Source of the DNA: Pseudomonadota bacterium
GTDB taxonomy: Bacteria > Desulfobacterota > Syntrophia > Syntrophales > UBA5619
Assembly (NCBI GenBank): GCA_018827585.1
Contig: JAHJXP010000014.1
Location: 1-34,096 of the forward strand
Length of the DNA: 34,096 bases
Direction of reading: 5' to 3'
Both the position numbers and the translations under genes were made by a program. Shown here one piece after another: positions 15,179 through 23,861 of the stretch. The notes under the pieces are model-generated. The model had not been told where the DNA came from, did no database searches, and saw only the letters and a program-made list of their open reading frames with translations. How positions within the stretch are numbered: position 1 is the stretch's first letter; each line of letters opens with the position of its first letter.

Positions 15179-16708
15179 GTGATCGTCAAGGCCATCAGCT
15201 CCGCCATCATCGGCATCGAGTCCTATCCGGTCTCCGTCGAGGTCGATCTTGCCGCCGGGCTGCCCCTTTTTTCGACCGTCGGTCTCCCCGACGTTGCCGT
15301 ACGGGAGAGCAAGGACCGGATCAAGGCGGCCATCAAGAACTCCGGCTACGCCTTCCCGGGCCATCACGTCACGGTCAACCTGGCCCCCGCCGACATCAGA
15401 AAGGAGGGGACCGCCTTCGACCTCCCCATCGCCGTGGCGATCCTGGCCGCCCAAGGCCTGCTGACTGCCGATGCGCTCGGCGACTATCTCCTCATCGGCG
15501 AACTTTCCCTGGACGGAGGGGTGAAGGGGGTCCACGGCGCCCTCTCCGCGGCCTTCCAGGCGAGGGACCTGGGCATACGGGGGATAATCCTCCCGCGGGA
15601 AAACGCCGCCGAGGCCGTCCTGGTGGAGGGCATCGCGGTAATTCCGGTGGAGAGGCTCTCCGACGTGGTGGAATTCTTTGGCGGGCGGCTGGAAATCGCG
15701 CCGGTTAGCGTCGATGCCGGGGAGCTCTTCCGGCGGTCCCGAGACTATCCCTTCGATTTCAACGACATCCGCGGGCAGGAACAGGCCAAGCGCGCCCTTG
15801 AGGTCGCCGCCGCCGGCGGACACAACATGCTGATGATCGGCCCCCCGGGCGCCGGGAAGACCATGTTGGCCCAGCGGCTCGTAACTATCCTCCCCGACCT
15901 TTCGCTCCCGGAGGCCATCGAGACGACGAAGATCTTTTCGGTCGCCGGCCTCCTCGACCGGAAGCAGGCGATCCTGGGAACGCGCCCCTTCCGCGCCCCT
16001 CATCATACGATCTCCGACGCCGGCCTTGTCGGCGGGGGACACACGCCCCGGCCGGGGGAGATCAGCCTCGCCCATCACGGGGTACTTTTTCTGGACGAAC
16101 TGCCAGAATTCAGGAAGAACGTCCTCGAGGCCCTCCGGCAGCCCCTGGAAGACGGGACGGTCACGATCACCCGCTCCTCCCTCACGGCCACCTTTCCCGC
16201 CCGCTTCATGCTCGTCGCGGCGATGAACCCCTGCCTGTGCGGCTATTACGGCGACAGGAACCGCCCCTGCCGCTGTACGCCCCAGCAGATCCGCCAGTAC
16301 CAGGGAAGGATCTCCGGACCGCTTTTAGACCGGATCGACATCCATTGCGAGGTCCCCTCGGTCCGCTACCGGGAGCTGACGGCGCGGCAGACCGGTGAGC
16401 CGTCAGCCGCCATCAAGGCCAGGATCGAGCGGGCCAGGGAACTCCAGAAACGCCGCTTCGCCGGCGACACCACGTTATTCAACGCCCGCATGTCCGACCG
16501 CCAGGTCCGGGCCGCCTGTCCGCTGGACGAAGAATCCCGCCAGTTGATCGAAATGGCCGTCGACCGCCTGGGGCTGAGCGCCCGCGCTTACACCCGGATC
16601 CTGAAGGTCGCCCGGACCATCGCGGACCTCGAAGGCGAACCCGCCCTCCGCCCTTCCCACGTCGCGGAAGCCATCCAGTACAGAAGCCTTGATCGCCGTC
16701 TCATTTAG
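15179..16708 (+). CDS. comM: YifB/ComM family Mg-chelatase-like AAA+ ATPase
   Basis: A 509-residue protein. The N-terminal ~190 residues are the ChlI-like/Lon-protease-fold domain (VKAISSAIIGIESYPVSVEV, later PADIRKEGTAFDLPIAVAIL). A Mg-chelatase-type AAA+ core follows with Walker A GPPGAGKT (K227), Walker B VLFLDELPEF and the cysteine-rich insert NPCLCGYYGDRNRPCRC. A C-terminal Mg_chelatase_C helical domain ends the protein. ComM is a hexameric helicase that drives branch migration of incoming DNA during natural transformation in Haemophilus and Vibrio; many non-competent bacteria also have it. GTG is the start because it gives the family N-terminus and lies 7 bases after AGGGGG. No dprA or other competence gene is adjacent. 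Confidence 0.95.
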   Translation: MIVKAISSAIIGIESYPVSVEVDLAAGLPLFSTVGLPDVAVRESKDRIKAAIKNSGYAFPGHHVTVNLAPADIRKEGTAFDLPIAVAILAAQGLLTADALGDYLLIGELSLDGGVKGVHGALSAAFQARDLGIRGIILPRENAAEAVLVEGIAVIPVERLSDVVEFFGGRLEIAPVSVDAGELFRRSRDYPFDFNDIRGQEQAKRALEVAAAGGHNMLMIGPPGAGKTMLAQRLVTILPDLSLPEAIETTKIFSVAGLLDRKQAILGTRPFRAPHHTISDAGLVGGGHTPRPGEISLAHHGVLFLDELPEFRKNVLEALRQPLEDGTVTITRSSLTATFPARFMLVAAMNPCLCGYYGDRNRPCRCTPQQIRQYQGRISGPLLDRIDIHCEVPSVRYRELTARQTGEPSAAIKARIERARELQKRRFAGDTTLFNARMSDRQVRAACPLDEESRQLIEMAVDRLGLSARAYTRILKVARTIADLEGEPALRPSHVAEAIQYRSLDRRLI

Positions 16709-16767
16709 TGGTAGAGGAGAGCAAATCCATTATCGAGACCTGAATTTCGCCGTGTAAGGTCTAAGTT

Positions 16768-16793
16768 GTCATTCCCGCCCGCGCGGGAATGAC
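16768..16793. repeat. Perfect palindromic repeat (GTCATTCCCGC type)
   Basis: Arms GTCATTCCCGC (16768-16778) and GCGGGAATGAC (16783-16793) pair perfectly around a 4-base loop. It is the common REP-like intergenic repeat seen in many proteobacteria. Lying 60 bp after comM and before ilvE, it could also stop or protect transcripts, but it has no T-run. Confidence 0.7.
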
Positions 16794-16852
16794 AAAGCGG
16801 GGCATGTTTCAAAGGTTTCTTATCACCTGTTGTTTGTGCAAGGAGACGATCT

Positions 16853-17923
16853 ATGGACATTAAGGTTATCCATGCCCCTCCCGAAAGGAGGAAGGCGAAA
16901 CCCACCGATGAAGCGAAGCTGGGTTTCGGAAGGATCTTCACCGACCATTTCTTCACCATGTCCTACCACGCCGGCCGGGGCTGGCATGATCCCCTGATCG
17001 AACCCTGCCGGCCGCTCGACCTCCATCCGACGGCGATGTGCCTCCACTACGCCCAGGAAATATTCGAGGGGATGAAGGCCTACCGGGGCAAGGGCGGCAT
17101 CTTCCTCTTTCGGCCGCTGGAGAACATCCGACGGATGAACGTCTCGGCGGAGAGGCTCTGCATGCCCCAGATCGATGAGGATCTTTTCCTGGAGGCGCTC
17201 AGGAAGCTGATCCTCCTGGAAAAGGATTGGATCCCCCACGGCAGCGGGACTTCCCTCTACATCAGGCCGACTATGATCGCCACGGAGCCGGCCCTCGGCG
17301 TCCATCCGGCGAGCGAGTACCTTTTTTTCATCATCACGGGGCCGGTGGGGGCCTACTACCCCGAAGGATTCAGCCCGACGAAGATCTTCGTCACCGAGGA
17401 ATACTCCCGGGCGGCCCCCGGCGGGACCGGCAACTGCAAGGCCGGCGGCAACTACGCGGCAAGCCTCTATGCGAGCGAGATCGCAAAGAAAATGGGCTAC
17501 ACCCAGGTCCTGTGGCTCGACGCCGTCGAGCGGAAATACGTGGAAGAGGTGGGGACGAGCAACATGTTCTTCGTGATCGGCGAGGAACTGATCACCGCTC
17601 CCCTGACGGGAACGATCCTCCCCGGGGTCACCCGCGACTCGGTCATCCGGCTCGCCAAAAGCTGGGGGGTAAAGGTCGCGGAAAGGAGGCTCTCCATGGA
17701 CGAGGTCATGGAGGCCATCGCCGGCGGCGCCCTACGGGAGGCCTTCGCCTCCGGAACTGCCGCCATCGTCTCGCCGGTCGGCCTGATCTACTTCCGCGGG
17801 AAGGAACATCCCATCAACGAGGGGAAAACAGGCAGTCTCACGGAGAGGCTCTACAACGAGATCCTCAAGATCCAATACGGCCAGAAAGACGACCCGTTCG
17901 GCTGGCGGATCAAGATTGACTGA
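16853..17923 (+). CDS. ilvE: Branched-chain amino acid aminotransferase
   Basis: A 356-residue PLP enzyme (fold type IV, BCAT group II length) that transfers the amino group between glutamate and the branched-chain 2-keto acids, the last step of Leu/Ile/Val synthesis or the first of their breakdown. Seen: LHYAQEIFEGMKAYRG near the N-terminus, the PLP lysine K196 in GNCKAGGNYAASL, VEEVGTSNMFFV, and LPGVTRDSVI. No residue of the core appears lost. A good ribosome site, AAGGAG, lies about 8 bases before ATG. It stands alone between comM and lolA. Confidence 0.95.
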   Translation: MDIKVIHAPPERRKAKPTDEAKLGFGRIFTDHFFTMSYHAGRGWHDPLIEPCRPLDLHPTAMCLHYAQEIFEGMKAYRGKGGIFLFRPLENIRRMNVSAERLCMPQIDEDLFLEALRKLILLEKDWIPHGSGTSLYIRPTMIATEPALGVHPASEYLFFIITGPVGAYYPEGFSPTKIFVTEEYSRAAPGGTGNCKAGGNYAASLYASEIAKKMGYTQVLWLDAVERKYVEEVGTSNMFFVIGEELITAPLTGTILPGVTRDSVIRLAKSWGVKVAERRLSMDEVMEAIAGGALREAFASGTAAIVSPVGLIYFRGKEHPINEGKTGSLTERLYNEILKIQYGQKDDPFGWRIKID

Positions 17924-17965
17924 TCCGGCGCCCAATCCTTCCCTTGATCCGGGAACTTAGGAATG

Positions 17966-18011
17966 GTTTCCACAGACTTGTGGAAAAGGTTGTGGACAAG
18001 CCTGTGGAGAA
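17966..18011. other. Cluster of DnaA-box-like 9-mers with 12-bp spacing
   Basis: Read on the minus strand, 17979-17987 is TTTTCCACA (fits TTWTNCACA), 17991-17999 is TTGTCCACA and 18003-18011 is TTCTCCACA (each one mismatch). On the plus strand 17966-17974 is GTTTCCACA. The three minus-strand copies begin exactly 12 bases apart, and an AT-rich stretch (CTATTATATACC) follows. This may be a DnaA-binding site, an origin element or a repressor array; dnaA, dnaN and gyrB are not nearby. Confidence 0.55.
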
Positions 18012-18012
18012 C

Positions 18013-18041
18013 TTGCGCAACCCCTCAATTGTCACTATTAT
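18013..18041 (+). promoter_or_regulatory. Candidate promoter upstream of lolA
   Basis: TTGCGC at 18013-18018 and TATTAT at 18036-18041 are 17 bases apart, an acceptable sigma-70 pair. It lies just after the DnaA-box-like cluster, about 125 bp before the chosen lolA start, so boxes could influence its use. Confidence 0.4.
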
Positions 18042-18166
18042 ATACCGGTTTGCATCAGGGATGAGCAGTGAATATCATTAGTGATAACAATAAGTTAAAG
18101 TTATACGGCCCCATTTCGGCCCATTGCGGCGCTTTTTTACGGGGTTATAAACGTTGGAGAAAAACC

Positions 18167-18892
18167 GTGCCATTTTCGCACTTCCGGAAAGACGTTTTTC
18201 ACGCCCGGAAAAATTTCCTCCCGGCCCTCCGGACGGCGGGGATCGTCTTGCTGGCCGCCCCGCTTTTTTTTCCGTCGGCGGCAATCCCGGCCGAGGCCCT
18301 CTCTCTGGAGCGGCTGACGGCAAAGACCCAGGAAATCTACGAAAAAACGACCGACCTGAAGGCCCGGTTCGTTCAAGAGGTGACGATCCGATCCATGAAA
18401 AAGACCGAACAGGAAGAGGGAACGGTTTACTTCAAGAATCCCCGGATGATGCTGTGGGATTATCAGAAGCCGAAGGCGAAAAAGCTGGTCATCAACGCCC
18501 AGAAGGCCTGGCTTTACGTCCCCGAAGACCGGATGGTCTATGTCCAGAATGCCGAGGACGTCTACCGATCGCGGATGGCCGTCAGGTTTCTCTCCGGCAT
18601 CGGCAAGCTCTCCGAGGACTTCCAGATCCGCTTTACCGAGGACAAGCCCCTCGATGAGCAGGGAAACTACCTCCTCACGCTGACTGCAAAGGAGGCGGAA
18701 GGAGGCATCGAGCGGCTCTTTCTGACGATCGACGGGAAGAACTTCCATATCTCCCAGTTCAGTTTCAACGACGCCTACGGGAACACAACCCGGCTTCGCC
18801 TCAGCGATATCAGGATAAACACCGGCGTCCCCGACTCGCTGTTCAACTTCAAACCGCCGGCCGGCGTCGAAATTGTGAATATGCCGCAGTAG
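18167..18892 (+). CDS. lolA: Outer membrane lipoprotein carrier protein LolA
   Basis: From the chosen start, 241 residues. LolA is the periplasmic chaperone that takes lipoproteins from the LolCDE transporter to the outer membrane. A basic stretch (FRKDVFHARKNF) and a hydrophobic core (AGIVLLAAPLFFP) ending near AAIPAEA form the signal peptide. The mature part has LKARFVQEV, GTVYFKNPRMMLWDYQKP, and later FNFKPPAGVEIV at the end, the LolA pattern of an open beta barrel. I prefer the GTG at 18167 with GGAGA seven bases upstream. A GTG at 18068 in the same frame would add 33 residues before the signal peptide and lacks a good ribosome site. Its presence argues for a two-membrane cell. The glucan cluster starts 17 bp later on the same strand. 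Confidence 0.88.
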   Translation: MPFSHFRKDVFHARKNFLPALRTAGIVLLAAPLFFPSAAIPAEALSLERLTAKTQEIYEKTTDLKARFVQEVTIRSMKKTEQEEGTVYFKNPRMMLWDYQKPKAKKLVINAQKAWLYVPEDRMVYVQNAEDVYRSRMAVRFLSGIGKLSEDFQIRFTEDKPLDEQGNYLLTLTAKEAEGGIERLFLTIDGKNFHISQFSFNDAYGNTTRLRLSDIRINTGVPDSLFNFKPPAGVEIVNMPQ

Positions 18893-18909
18893 AAACCGAG
18901 GTCGCCCCG

Positions 18910-21090
18910 ATGATCCGGATCGTTTGCGCACAAACGCCCCTCCCGGAGATGAACCGTGAATGGCTGGAGACCGACGGCCGGGGGGGATACGCCTCGAGCA
19001 CGCTGGAGAATTGCCATACGCGGCGCTACCACTGCCTGCTGGCGGCCAATCTCCGCCTCCCGGAGGGACGATACGTCCTCCTCTCCAAGTTGGAGGACTC
19101 GCTTCTCGTAAACGGCGGTGAGTTCTTCTTCAGCCGCCACCGGTATCCGGGGGTCGTTTTCCCGCCGGGTCCCTCTCTGCTTAAGGAATTTTCCCTGGGG
19201 ATCTGCCCCCGCTTCACCTACCGGGCGGGGGATGTCTCCGTAGAAAAAACCCTGCTGCTTGTCCGCGACGGCGGCACCCTCCTGGTGCGCTACGACTTCC
19301 TGTCCGGACCGGCGCCGGGCGTCCTCCGCCTGAAACCCTTTCTGGCCTTCCGGGGATATCACGAACTCATGCACGAAAACCCGTATCTTAGCGGCCGGGC
19401 CGAAGTTATCGAAAACGGCTTCCGGATCGAACCGTACGGGGGGATGCCGCCCCTTTTCGTCCGGACCTCAATACCCTCGCGTTTCACCCCTTCCCCTTGC
19501 TGGTACAAGCGTTTCGAGTACGCCGAAGAGCAAGAGCGCGGCTTCGCCTGGCAGGAGGACCTCTTTCTGCCGGGGATTGTAGAGGCCGAGATCGCGGCGG
19601 GGGGATCGCTGATCCTGACGGTTTCCGCCGGCGTCCCCGGCGGGAAACCCTCTATCCCCGGGGCAAAGGATTCCTCCCCGCGCGGCCGGGAAACAACAAA
19701 GGAAGGGAAAGCGGCGGGCAATGCCGCTTGCGGGGAAAACCCGGCGGCGCTTTGGGAGACCGAGGCAGTCCGGCGGCAGGAAGAACTCTCAGAAGATCAG
19801 AAGCTGGTAGATTCATTCTTCGCCGGCCAGCCGGAGGGCGCGCCCGCGGACCTGCCGGCCCGCCCGCAAACCGGCGCGACGCATGACGACAAACCTCTTG
19901 AGGATAACCAGGCGGGCGGATTCATGGGCGGGGATCGAGAGATCATCCTCGCCCTGGTCCGGGCGGGACGGCAGTTTCTCATAGCCACCCCGTCGGGAAG
20001 ACCGGCCGTCATCGCCGGCTACCCCTGGTTCGGGAGCTGGGGACGCGACGCCCTGATCTCCCTCCCCGGCCTCGCCTTCTGCACCGGCCGGATCGCGGAG
20101 GGGACAGCCATCCTGACCGAGCTGGGCAGGCACGAGCGGGAGGGCATCCTGCCCAATTTTTTCTCCGCCGACGGGAAGCCCTCGGCCTACAACACCGTCG
20201 ACAGCTCGCTGTGGTACTTTTGGGCGGTTCAGGAGCTCCTCCGAATAACGGACGACGCCGATCTCGTCCGCAACCGCTTCTGGCCCGTCATGAAGCGGAT
20301 CGTCGGCCGCTTCCTGGCCGGGACGGGGTTCGGCATCGGCGCGGACGCCCGGGGCCTCCTCCACGCCGGCCAGGAGGGCGCAGCCCTCACCTGGATGGAC
20401 GCCGTCGTGGGGGGAGTGCCGGTGACGCCCCGCCACGGTTATGCGGTCGAGATCAACGCCCTGTGGTACAACGCCCTGTCCTTCATGAATCAACTGGCGG
20501 CCCGATTCACCGAGCCGGAATGGTCCTTCGCCGACCTGATCCCCCTGCTCGGCCGGTCGTTCCAGGAGACCTTCTGGATCCATGAAGGGGATTACCTCGG
20601 CGACGTCTTTTACGACGGAAAACTCGACCGCGCCATCCGGCCGAATCAGCTCTTTGCCGTCTCCCTCCCCTTCTCGCCACTCGTCCTGGATCTACAGGCC
20701 CGCGTCGTCCGAACGGTGCGCGAGCAGCTTCTGACCCCCTGCGGGCTCCGCACCCTCTCGCCCGCCGATCCTGCCTACCGGGGGCGCTACCGGGGAAACG
20801 CGGCCGAACGCGACTCCGCCTACCACCAGGGCACCGTCTGGCCCTGGCTTCTCGGACCTTTCGGCGAGGCCGCGCTCCGGGTCGCCGCGGACCAGGAGCA
20901 GGAAAAGGAAATTCTCCGAAAATATCTACGTCATTTCCTTCAGGGCCACCTGTCCGAGGCTGGGATCGGCAGCGTCTCCGAGGTTTTCGACGGGGATCCC
21001 CCCCACCGGCCGGGGGGCTGCATCGCCCAGGCATGGAGCGTCGCCGAGCTGACCCGCCTTTATTATCTCCTGAATAAGGACCATTATTGA
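18910..21090 (+). CDS. Glycogen debranching enzyme (amylo-alpha-1,6-glucosidase)
   Basis: A 726-residue protein. The N-terminal ~240 residues match the bacterial/archaeal GDE N-domain (EWLETDGRGGYASSTLENCH, RRYHCLLAANL). The C-terminal GDE_C (alpha/alpha barrel, GH133-type) domain has AGYPWFGSWGRDALISLPGL with D380 and later TWMDAVVGG and GYAVEINALWYNAL, and ends AYHQGTVWPWLLGPF. It hydrolyses alpha-1,6 branch points of glycogen, in the cytoplasm. A linker of about 90 residues (~245-335), rich in Gly, Pro, Glu and Ala, separates the two domains and looks disordered. It heads a cluster of glucan genes and sits 17 bp after lolA. Its stop codon coincides with the first bases of a MITE-like element. 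Confidence 0.93.
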   Translation: MIRIVCAQTPLPEMNREWLETDGRGGYASSTLENCHTRRYHCLLAANLRLPEGRYVLLSKLEDSLLVNGGEFFFSRHRYPGVVFPPGPSLLKEFSLGICPRFTYRAGDVSVEKTLLLVRDGGTLLVRYDFLSGPAPGVLRLKPFLAFRGYHELMHENPYLSGRAEVIENGFRIEPYGGMPPLFVRTSIPSRFTPSPCWYKRFEYAEEQERGFAWQEDLFLPGIVEAEIAAGGSLILTVSAGVPGGKPSIPGAKDSSPRGRETTKEGKAAGNAACGENPAALWETEAVRRQEELSEDQKLVDSFFAGQPEGAPADLPARPQTGATHDDKPLEDNQAGGFMGGDREIILALVRAGRQFLIATPSGRPAVIAGYPWFGSWGRDALISLPGLAFCTGRIAEGTAILTELGRHEREGILPNFFSADGKPSAYNTVDSSLWYFWAVQELLRITDDADLVRNRFWPVMKRIVGRFLAGTGFGIGADARGLLHAGQEGAALTWMDAVVGGVPVTPRHGYAVEINALWYNALSFMNQLAARFTEPEWSFADLIPLLGRSFQETFWIHEGDYLGDVFYDGKLDRAIRPNQLFAVSLPFSPLVLDLQARVVRTVREQLLTPCGLRTLSPADPAYRGRYRGNAAERDSAYHQGTVWPWLLGPFGEAALRVAADQEQEKEILRKYLRHFLQGHLSEAGIGSVSEVFDGDPPHRPGGCIAQAWSVAELTRLYYLLNKDHY

Positions 21091-21242
21091 CGCCCCCGTA
21101 AAAAGTCCGAACTCTCCTCCCCCTCGACGGGGGAGGGTTAGGGTGGGGGTGGTAAGTGACAGGATTCCCATATGTGATTTCCCCCTCCCCTTAATCCCCT
21201 CCCGCCTGGGGAGGGGAAAATTTACTTTTTACGAGAGCGTCA
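21088..21242. repeat. MITE-like element with terminal inverted repeats
   Basis: The left end TGACGCCCCCGTAAAAAGT and the right end (other strand) TGACGCTCTCGTAAAAAGT match at 17 of 19 positions. TTAT flanks both sides (21084-21087, 21243-21246), as a target duplication would. The inside holds GGGGAGGG-type inverted blocks and no gene. A related end (TTGACGACTTCGTAAAA) begins right after it at 21247. The element lies between the debranching enzyme and the next glycosyltransferase and could end or slow transcription. Confidence 0.65.
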
Positions 21243-21350
21243 TTATTGACGACTTCGTAAAAAAAGTCCGGATGCTGGGGTTTACTTATGGGGGCAATTG
21301 TGTCAGAATCATTACGGAGCGGCGCCTTCGAGAAAGGGGGGTTGTGAACC

Positions 21351-22622
21351 ATGCGCATTCTCATGTTCGGCTGGGAATTTCCGCCCAGGATGAGCGGCGG
21401 CCTGGGCACGGCCTGTTTCGGCATGACCAGGGCCCTGGCGGGCCTCGGCCACCGGATCACCTTTGTTCTTCCGGAAGGCGCCGAGTCGTCTGCAGCCCCC
21501 TTCCTTGACCTCGTCTCGGCTTCCGCCGTCCAACTCCGAGACGACGAGACAGGCATTGCCGATACGGAGCTCCTCGGAAAGATGGAGCTTCGCCCCGTAC
21601 CCGCTCTGCTCAGCCCCTACCTGAGCGCGGAGCGGTATCGGGACCTCTTCCTCTCCGGAGGAAACAGGTTTCGAGACCCCCTCGCCGTCTACGGGCCGGA
21701 CCTGATTGCCGAAGTGGTCCGCTACGGCCGGGCCGCCGGCGCCATCGCGCGCCGCACCACCTTCGACATCATCCACGCCCACGACTGGATGACCGTTCCC
21801 GCCGCCCTCCTTGCCCGCCGGATCAGCGGGAAACCCTTGATCCTGCACGTCCACTCCCTCGAATACGACCGGAGCGGTGAAAACGTCAACGAGGAAATCC
21901 TGACGATCGAACGGGAAGGCCTGGAGAAGGCGGACCGGATCATCGCGGTAAGCCACCGGACGAAGAGGATGATCGCCGATCGTTACGGGATACCGCTTGA
22001 GAAAATCTCCGTCGTCCACAACGCCGTCTCCCAGGCGGAGGCGCAGCGGATCTACCGCACCGAACGAAAGGGGAACCGGAAGATGGTCCTCTTTCTCGGC
22101 CGGATCACCTTCCAGAAGGGACCGGACTACTTTGTCGAAGCGGCGGCGAGGATTCTCCAGGCCCTCCCCGACGTCACCTTCGTTATGGCGGGCGCCGGCA
22201 ACATGATGGGGCAGATGATCGAACGGGTCGGCGAGCTGGGGATCGGCAACCGTTTTCATTTCACGGGATTTCTGCGCGGGGAGGAGATCGAGCGGATCTT
22301 TTCGCTGAGCGACCTCTACGTCATGCCCAGCGTCTCCGAACCGTTCGGCATCTCCCCTCTCGAAGCCATGCTGTACGATGTCCCGGTGATCCTCTCCCGC
22401 CAGTCGGGCGTCGCGGAGATCTTGAAACACGCCCTGAAGGTCAATTTCTGGGACGTCCAGGAGCTGTCCTCCAAGATCATCGCCGTTCTGAAACACCCCG
22501 CCATGGCCGGCGAGATGGCGGAGAAGGCCCGCGAGGAACTTCGGAAGATCCGCTGGGAAAACGCCGCGGGACTCATCACGGGGCTTTACCGGGAACTGGC
22601 CGCGTCCGCCGCACAGCCTTGA
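21351..22622 (+). CDS. GT-B glycosyltransferase, glycogen synthase-like (GT4/GT5)
   Basis: A 423-residue protein. The N-terminus ILMFGWEFPPRMSGGLGTAC is the sugar-nucleotide-binding KxGGL-like motif of GT5 starch/glycogen synthases and related GT4 enzymes. FDIIHAHDWMT follows. The C-terminal Rossmann domain has VLFLGRITFQKGPDYFVEAA and the EX7E motif EPFGISPLE (E330, E338). Length is shorter than classic GlgA (~480). It probably adds glucose to an alpha-glucan, perhaps in priming or in making maltose-1-phosphate or a related acceptor, but the donor cannot be read. GH57 follows 44 bp later on the same strand. The start is ATG 21351 with an AAAGGGGGG tract about 8 bases upstream. Confidence 0.88.
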   Translation: MRILMFGWEFPPRMSGGLGTACFGMTRALAGLGHRITFVLPEGAESSAAPFLDLVSASAVQLRDDETGIADTELLGKMELRPVPALLSPYLSAERYRDLFLSGGNRFRDPLAVYGPDLIAEVVRYGRAAGAIARRTTFDIIHAHDWMTVPAALLARRISGKPLILHVHSLEYDRSGENVNEEILTIEREGLEKADRIIAVSHRTKRMIADRYGIPLEKISVVHNAVSQAEAQRIYRTERKGNRKMVLFLGRITFQKGPDYFVEAAARILQALPDVTFVMAGAGNMMGQMIERVGELGIGNRFHFTGFLRGEEIERIFSLSDLYVMPSVSEPFGISPLEAMLYDVPVILSRQSGVAEILKHALKVNFWDVQELSSKIIAVLKHPAMAGEMAEKAREELRKIRWENAAGLITGLYRELAASAAQP

Positions 22623-22666
22623 TGTTTTCACAGCGGACCTGCATGGGTAAAAAACGGGGACAACAC

Positions 22667-23857
22667 ATGCCGAGCGTCTGTCTCTATTTTCAGGTGCACC
22701 AGCCCCGTCGGCTGCGCAGTTACTCGTTCTTCGACATAGGGCGGGTTCATGACTATGAAGACGAGGGGGAAAACCGCCGGATACTGGACAGGGTCGCCCG
22801 GAAGTGCTATCTTCCAGCCAATGCGCTCCTGCTCAAATTGATCGAGGAACAACAAGGGAGATTTCGGGTCGCCTTTTCCCTCTCCGGCGTGGTCCTCGAC
22901 CAGTTCGAACGGCGCCGGCCGGATGTCCTGGAGAGCTTCCGGAGGCTGGCCGCGACGGGATGCGTCGAGTTTCTCAATGAAACCGACAGCCACTCCCTCG
23001 CCTTCCTTTTTTCGCCTCGGGAGTTCCAGGCGCAGGTCCTCCTTCACCGTAAACGGATCCGGTCCCTTTTCGGCCAGAACGGACGGACCTTCCGCCACAC
23101 GGAGCTGATCTACAACAACGATTTGGCGAGGGCGGTGGAGAAGCTGGGGTATCGCGTCATTCTCGCCGAGGGAACCGAGAAGATCCTGGGCCGGCGGAGC
23201 CCGAATCAGGTCTGCCGCCCGGCGGGCTGTCGGAAGCTGAAGCTTCTGCTCAGGGATTACCGCCTCTCGGACGATGTGGCCTTCCGTTTCTCCGACCGGA
23301 ACTGGAACGAATATCCGCTCACGGCGGCAAAATACGCCCACTGGCTCCATAGGATCCGGGGGGAGGAGGCGGTTGTCAACCTGTTCATGGACTACGAGAC
23401 CTTCGGCGAACACCAGTGGCAGGAGACCGGGATCTTCGAATTTCTCTCAGCCCTGCCCGGGGAGGTCCTGCGGCATCCCGGGTTCCGTTTCCGGACGCCC
23501 GCCGAGGCGGCGGACGCCCAGGATGCGACCATGGAGATCGACTGCCCCGGCTTCATCTCCTGGGCGGATGTGGAGAGGGACACGACGGCCTGGTTGGGAA
23601 ACGCCATGCAGCAGGACGCAGCCAGGACGCTCTACGGAATCGAAACGGCCGTGAGGCGGCGGAAGAACGATGGCCTCCTCGACAGATGGCGGATGCTCCA
23701 GACCTCCGACCATTTTTACTACATGTGCACGAAATGGTTTTCCGACGGGGACGTCCACCGCTATTTCAACCCCTTCGAATCTCCCTACGAGGCCTACATC
23801 AATTATATGAACATCCTGGACGATCTATCGCAATCGCTTAAACAGAAAAAGGAGTGA
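22667..23857 (+). CDS. GH57 family glycosidase (alpha-amylase type)
   Basis: A 396-residue protein of glycoside hydrolase family 57, (beta/alpha)7 barrel. The conserved regions are visible: CLYFQVHQPRRL at the N-terminus, EFLNETDSHSLAF, FRHTELIYNN with E146 as likely nucleophile, and NLFMDYETFGEHQW with D242 as likely acid/base. It is expected to hydrolyse or transfer alpha-1,4-glucan in the cytoplasm; no signal peptide is seen. ATG at 22667 is preferred: GGGGA lies 6 bases upstream and it gives the family N-terminus. An in-frame ATG at 22622 and a TTG at 22619 would add 15-16 residues of unusual sequence. The synthase-phosphorylase gene begins 4 bases after its stop. Confidence 0.92.
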   Translation: MPSVCLYFQVHQPRRLRSYSFFDIGRVHDYEDEGENRRILDRVARKCYLPANALLLKLIEEQQGRFRVAFSLSGVVLDQFERRRPDVLESFRRLAATGCVEFLNETDSHSLAFLFSPREFQAQVLLHRKRIRSLFGQNGRTFRHTELIYNNDLARAVEKLGYRVILAEGTEKILGRRSPNQVCRPAGCRKLKLLLRDYRLSDDVAFRFSDRNWNEYPLTAAKYAHWLHRIRGEEAVVNLFMDYETFGEHQWQETGIFEFLSALPGEVLRHPGFRFRTPAEAADAQDATMEIDCPGFISWADVERDTTAWLGNAMQQDAARTLYGIETAVRRRKNDGLLDRWRMLQTSDHFYYMCTKWFSDGDVHRYFNPFESPYEAYINYMNILDDLSQSLKQKKE

Positions 23858-23861
23858 ATCC

